Positions 59,443 to 64,000 of a stretch of 64,000 bases of DNA are shown here, one piece after another (positions within the stretch are counted from its first letter, which is position 1; the number at the start of each line of letters is the position of its first letter). The stretch spans positions 4,675,311 through 4,739,310 of the forward strand of contig CM028328.1 in NCBI GenBank assembly GCA_016647705.1. The letters are read 5' to 3'. The translations under genes were made by a program, and so were the position numbers. This DNA comes from Eucommia ulmoides. Taxonomy: Eukaryota; Streptophyta; Magnoliopsida; Garryales; Eucommiaceae. Under the pieces are notes generated by a model. It had not been told where the DNA came from. It worked only from the letters and a program-made list of their open reading frames with translations, and did no database searches.

Positions 59443-60636
59443 TTATAACACCTTACAAATTTAATTACATGTTACAATTACATATATATGTGTAATAGTT
59501 TGTGACGTAACTGAAAAAATATTAATATTTTTAGTTACATTTATAAAACATGTAACTAAAAAGTTACATATTATTAGAATATGTCACTGAAAAATTAAAC
59601 TTTTTAGTTACATATCAAAGACATATAACTAAAAAGTTATATATTATTGGAACATGTAACTGAAAAATATCAAAAAATTTATTTACATATCAGATACATG
59701 TAACTAAAAAATTACATATAATTAATAACTTGTAACTAATTATATGTATTTTTGTGACATCTAATAAATTTTTTACACACACACAAAAAAAAAAAAAAAA
59801 GTGGTTACCTGTAACTAATATAGTAATATTACACACAAAATAATTACATGTAACTAGCGCGTGATTATCACGTGTGCAAGACTTCCTCATTTTTAAAACA
59901 TAGGACTAAATCAAAAGTTTTTACCTCCTCTAGGACTTTTGACCAATTAGAGCTTAAATATAGGACTTCCCACCCATTGTCCCTAAATAAAAAAGATAAG
60001 GTGAAAAGTGAGTCCCATTTCTCCTTATATATAGATGGGTGTGTATATGTTTTGTGCTGGTTTTTGGGAAATTTCAAAAACAAAACATAGAAGAATATGC
60101 AAAGAATAAAAAAAATAAGAGATATTATGCAACGTCGATTTCAATTTGGATTTCAGTTCGATTTCATGTAAAATTCTTGATCCCTTTAATATTTGCATTC
60201 AACCTCTCTATTTATTGTGTGGTTCATGCTATAGTTGTTGTTTAATTATAAGTGTTGATTTTCATGAAATATTTATGATTATTATGTGATAATTAAATGA
60301 GATTCATGCCTACATGTTACTTGTTGGATTGGTTAAATACACGTATTAAATGGGTTAAAATTCTACTGAGCGTTGACTCATATCCCTACAAATTTATTGT
60401 TGTATTTACGAAAATAGAATTTTACCAAAAATTATATTTGAATTTATATTTAATTTTGTAATAATTGTATTTATTGTTTATCATTGTAAAATTTATTCAA
60501 TTAATTTATAACTATCTTGCTTGGCATAGTTTGTTAAATTTATCAAATTTATAAGCGTGGAGATATTTATTGTAGATATTTAGTTTAATTATCTTTAGGA
60601 GAAACCAAATGGTGGCCCTGCGAGACCGGGTCGTTA
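59443..60636. mobile_element. LTR-like insertion, possibly family S3
   Basis: It occupies the second gap of the split M2 MITE. The right end, AGAAACCAAATGGTGGCCCT then GAGACCGGGTCGTTAC, matches the right end of solo LTR S3 at 46308. CTACTGAGCGTTGACTC (about 60362) also occurs, reversed, near 37280 in the 36596 insertion. Ends are approximate and I could not establish the duplication. Its left part contains the TTACAT repeat block listed next. Confidence 0.55.
59448..59995. repeat. AGTTACATRTNN palindromic repeat block, copy A
   Basis: Multiple units of about 75 bp, each with TTTTTAGTTACATAT and its inverse ATGTAACTAAAAA. The right part (TTGACCAATTAGAGCTTAAA, then CCCATTGTCCCT) is the reverse complement of the start of the element at 62447. 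It is a partial copy of that element lying in the opposite orientation. Confidence 0.75.
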
Positions 60637-60814
60637 CCAAACATGTTTTTATTTCCGGAATACTCCAAAACGAAAACAAAATTCCTATCTCGGTTTATTG
60701 AAACTAGAAACAGAAAAATAAAAACACTAACCAAACACCAACTAAGCTATCAGAACAATGTTTATAAGGTTGTTAAAAGCTAAACACAAAATTTCAAACA
60801 ATTTTTTTTCTTCT

Positions 60815-61080
60815 TTTGGTAAGATGATAAAGCGTATTCGGATCAACTTTACGCGCACCTCGACTAATCACTTTCCCAGGCATTCATTTTGGTCCTGAAC
60901 ACCTTGATACTTTATGATTGTTTCTCGAGAATTTAGTCTTTTCATTCTCTCAGAACCGACCTAGTTCTCACTCATATAGTTGATTTTCTATAAAGATTAT
61001 TCTGTTATACCCGCCTTGAAATTTTCAAGATATAAAAATCATTAAAAGTTATACTTATCCTTAATCATATTACAAATATC
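60815..61080 (-). mobile_element. SINE-like repeat, family P, fragment
   Basis: GCGCACCTCGACTAATCAC after a T-rich tract matches the 3' end of the element at 25630, in the same orientation. The 5' limit is not clear. Confidence 0.4.
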
Positions 61081-61221
61081 ACTGTTATACCATAGGAATA
61101 AACCGTAGATTTTATCTACTCAGTGATACACCCACAATCACCTTCATAAGTCGGTTGTCCCTTTGAACCTAGATCTTGGGATCTTCAGTCAACTAGGTTG
61201 AGTTGCCATTATTATGATTAT

Positions 61222-61855
61222 TTCGTAATAGGCTTTAAACGCATTCCCCTCGATAAGAAATTTACTCTATCTTGTGTAAGACCTTTGGTCAATGAATTCA
61301 CAATGTTATCTTTTGACTTAATATAATCAATTGAGATAACTCCATTAGAAAGTAATTGTTTTACGGTATTATGTCTTTGACGTATATGTTAAGTTGTACC
61401 GTTATTCATACTACTTTGTGCTCTTCTAATAACTGATTGACTATCACAACGTATCTAGGACCCGGGCCCGGGCTGGGGTGGGCGGGCGACGGCGACTAGC
61501 TCATGTGTGTGGCTTTTTATTTGTTTTATAGCCTTTAACCTACTTTATGTCTATATCATTTCAACGCCCTAGAGAGTTTTACCTACAAAAGGTAACCCGA
61601 GCCTTAATAAATGAATTTTCATATTCTTCAGTTACCGATATGGGATAACCCACGAAACATGCCAATCAATACCTTTAAATCGGTACATTAATGAATAATT
61701 TTAATTCATATCTTAAATAATTTTACACAAATAAATATATTACATTCATCTACTCATCAAAAAGAACACATTAGTATATTCATATGTCCCAAATTATTAT
61801 TGGGTCTCACAAATAAATAGGTCACAAAATATCCAAAAAATCATTTAATACAACA
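61222..61855 (-). mobile_element. Copia RNase H tail joined to an LTR piece (fossil)
   Basis: On the minus strand 61855-61453 is the start of an LTR (TGTTGTATTAAATGATT, TTGTGAGACCCAATAATAA), the same family as the right-hand LTR of the big array. Directly after it, 61452-61222 encodes the C-terminal end of Ty1/copia RNase H (CDSQSVIRRAQSSMNNGT; NTVKQLLSNGVISIDYIKSK; DNIVNSLTKGL). Everything between LTR and RNase H has been lost. Broken remnant. Confidence 0.8.
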
Positions 61856-62446
61856 GTAATTTGGACCCTTGACCAATTATCCAAATCTCAAATTTGAGAA
61901 TTGAGATCTACTAGTTTGTCCATGTAGATTTTTTATTTGTTTAATTTTTTTTAATTTAATAATGATATAATTATGACATCACGATTTACTTGGCGGTTGA
62001 ACAGGTGACCTGTGATTCAATGACTTTACTAGTTCGATGTTTGGTCCAGTTTTAAAAATATTACTAAACATAACCACTAAACAAAGGACACATTAGCTAC
62101 TTTTCTACTACTTGAATTCCAAATTTGATATCGGTCAACAAATCAGGATGGAATACATTTTTACGTCCAGATTTATGTCTAAAAGATGAATAGTTAATAT
62201 TAACCTTGTGCAATCTCTCAACCTACTTAATTCAAATTTTTTTACACTGCTCAATTCACTCAACTCACTCAATTACTTAGATGAAGAGATAATATTTGGG
62301 AGAAAAATTCTCAAATGATTGATAATAGCATCAATTTATCAATCTTCATAAATCAAGTAAATTTAATTTACTATGCACCCATTCTTTTTAGATAAAAATA
62401 AATTTTTGGACCAGGAAAGTTTTTCAAGTCATTTAATAATAATATT
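61856..62446. other. AT-rich gap
   Basis: No gene or element ends recognised. Confidence 0.55.
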
Positions 62447-63148
62447 TAGGGACAATGGGTAGGAGATCCTATATTTAAGCTCTAATTGGTTAAAAATCCT
62501 ACATGTGGTAAAAAAAAATTGATTTAGTCCCATCTCTTTTAAAAATGTAGAAACCTTACTCATGTGATAATCATACGTAACTATTTTCTGTGTAATATCA
62601 CTTTATTAGTTACAGGTAATTAATTTTTTATTTTTTTTTATTTTTTCAGTTACATATTCCAATAATATGTAATTTTTTAGTTACATGACTCTGATATGTA
62701 ATTAAAAAATTTGATATTTTTCAGTTACATGTTTCAATAATATGTAATTTTTTACTTATATGTCTCTAATATGTAATTAAAAAGTTTGATATTTTTTTAG
62801 TAACGTCACAAAATATTATATATATATAATATTGTAACATGTAACTAATATTATATAAACACACGTAATTAAAAATATTCAAATATATATGAAAAGTAAC
62901 AATTATGAAATTATAACTAACATTAGTTACATGTAATAGAATTCACTATAAAAATCGAATGTACTCTCATTAAAAAACTCCCTACAATCACTGTAATATT
63001 CCTACAATTCCTGCAATGCGGGACTAAAATACAAGTGAAATCTAATTTAAAGGATTAAATCAAAATCTAATAACACAAAAGGATTTTTCCATCAATTAGA
63101 CTTAAAAAATAAAAATAAAAATTCACCAATTTTCCCTAATATTTATTA
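62447..63148. mobile_element. MITE-like element with AGTTACATRT repeats, copy B
   Basis: Starts near AGGGACAATGGGTAGGAG. Its right end in reverse complement reads AGGGAAAATTGGTGAATTTT and shares inward phrases (CTAATTGRTKRAAAAATCCT, ATTTAGTCC/TTTAATCC), so the ends are inverted. Flanks share aatattt on both sides. The interior has repeated TTACATATTCCAATAATATG-like palindromic units. Class uncertain (hAT or Mutator). Confidence 0.65.
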
Positions 63149-63280
63149 GCAGTTTGGACGGTTCAACCTTTATTTCATTATTTGACTTATTAATTAATTA
63201 TACAAAAACACTTACACTTTTTTAAAAAACAATAATAACATTAGTGGGGCCAAGGCCTCCACTAGGCCCTTCCTAGTCTG

Positions 63281-63832
63281 TAGGGTGGCCATGAGCTGGG
63301 TTGGGACCCGGCTTGAGTTAAGGTCTTACAAAAAAATAGTAGGCCCTAATCCGATCCGATCCTATGATCGAATCCTATTTTCACGTTCAAATTCGGTCCT
63401 ACCGAAAAAAATAAGCCCAAACCCGACCTTATATATATATTTTTTAATTTAAAAAATAAATATTAAAACATAAATATAAACACTAAAACATAAAATCAAA
63501 CCAAACCAATATTGACATTTACGTTAACATGAAATCAAGTCAAATCAACATTGTCAAACCAATTAGGGTTCGATTTGTTTGATGTGTGTGTGTGTGAATA
63601 TATATATATATATATTTATTTATTTATTTATTTTTAAATTAATAGTACTTGGGCTGCGCCAAGCCAGCCCTAAAAAATAATTTGTGTTACCCAAACCTGA
63701 TCCTAAATTTAATTGGATCTGAAAATCAAAACCTAAGTGCTGCCCACAGGCTTAAAACTAAGGCCCAAACCCTAAAAAAACATGATCGGGCTTGGTGGGT
63801 TAGGCGGGCCCCCGGACCCATGACCATCCCTA
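63281..63832. mobile_element. hAT-type MITE, family H1, copy 2, 552 bp
   Basis: Starts TAGGGTGGCCATGAGCTGGG and ends CCCATGACCATCCCTA, flanked by ctagtctg and ctagtccg (7 of 8). Shares GGTTAGGCGGGCC near the right end with the copy at 12419. The short frame at 63649-63870 runs over its end and is not a gene. Confidence 0.88.
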
Positions 63833-63889
63833 CTAGTCCGCCTATATTTTCAAATTTTTTATTTTTATAATGTTTATATAAATATTTTC

Positions 63890-64000
63890 TTATAAAATAA
63901 GATCAGGTCAGTTTATGCACACCTCGACAAATCATTTATTCAAGCAATCTCAATAATATATTCTTTTTATATCTGTCTGGTGTATTGAGGAATTTATACC
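63890..64000 (-). mobile_element. SINE-like repeat, family P, fragment cut by the window edge
   Basis: AAGATCAGGTCAGTTTATGC then ACACCTCGACAAATCATTTA resembles the family P ends at 25.6 and 60.8 kb. Confidence 0.4.

Larger units (their letters stand above)
57570..60742. mobile_element. Fold-back MITE, family M2, reverse copy split twice
   Basis: Pieces at about 57570-57855, 59433-59442 and about 60637-60742 align in order with the reverse complement of the M2 copy at 13405-13869, ending CACTAACCAAACACCAA. Two LTR-type insertions occupy the gaps. The left end is eroded. 57057-57569 holds nothing I recognise. Confidence 0.75.

Noticed and set aside
59443-60636. Exact target duplication for this LTR-like insertion
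   Set aside because: The right end of the LTR and the MITE sequence both contain GGTCGTTA, so the junction cannot be placed reliably by eye.

Overview
The window is nuclear DNA from a flowering plant, most likely a eudicot. It is AT-rich and dense in repeats. The evidence is two host genes with plant intron structure (a NAC transcription factor and a plant-type MED15 Mediator subunit), Au-type SINEs, an RTE LINE tail, many hAT- and Mutator-type MITEs, Ty1/copia and other LTR elements, and a decayed plastid tRNA. I cannot name the species.

Layout. 1-4.95 kb: flank with a plastid-like tRNA-Cys relic, two Mutator-type MITEs and a solo LTR. 5.0-8.4 kb: a three-exon NAC gene on the minus strand (318 codons, NOR/NARS1 branch) with its promoter; a MITE lies just past its stop codon and a tandem repeat fills its second intron. 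8.4-16.9 kb: mobile elements only, with solo LTRs inserted into older MITEs. 17.1-32.1 kb: an 11-exon MED15-like gene on the minus strand. All ten introns are GT-AG and all junctions keep frame, but two lesions interrupt the otherwise conserved reading frame: a one-base shift near the N terminus and an in-frame TGA in the Q-rich exon. Its 5 kb first intron holds two hAT MITEs and a TRIM with intact target duplications, plus a dead hAT transposase. 32.46 kb: a MITE with a perfect 9-bp duplication sits in the MED15 upstream region. 32.75-56.2 kb: a nest built on a tandem copia-type array (LTR-gag-LTR-gag-LTR, minus strand) into which at least four other LTR elements have inserted, one of them itself split. 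56.2-64 kb: more MITEs, solo LTRs, SINE fragments and a copia RNase H tail joined to an LTR piece.

Only the NAC and MED15 genes look like host genes. They are convergent with nothing obvious and share no operon-like logic. The NAC upstream region carries a cluster of ACGT-core (bZIP/ABRE-type) motifs. The MED15 upstream region carries site II and telobox motifs typical of constitutively expressed plant genes. I found no new multi-gene system. The strongest leads are the MED15 lesions (one coinciding with a 45-nt GT-AG segment that would remove the stop if spliced), the mobile-element load at both genes' edges, and short reiterated palindromic motifs found inside several unrelated LTRs. Family assignments rest on recognition by eye; no search was run.
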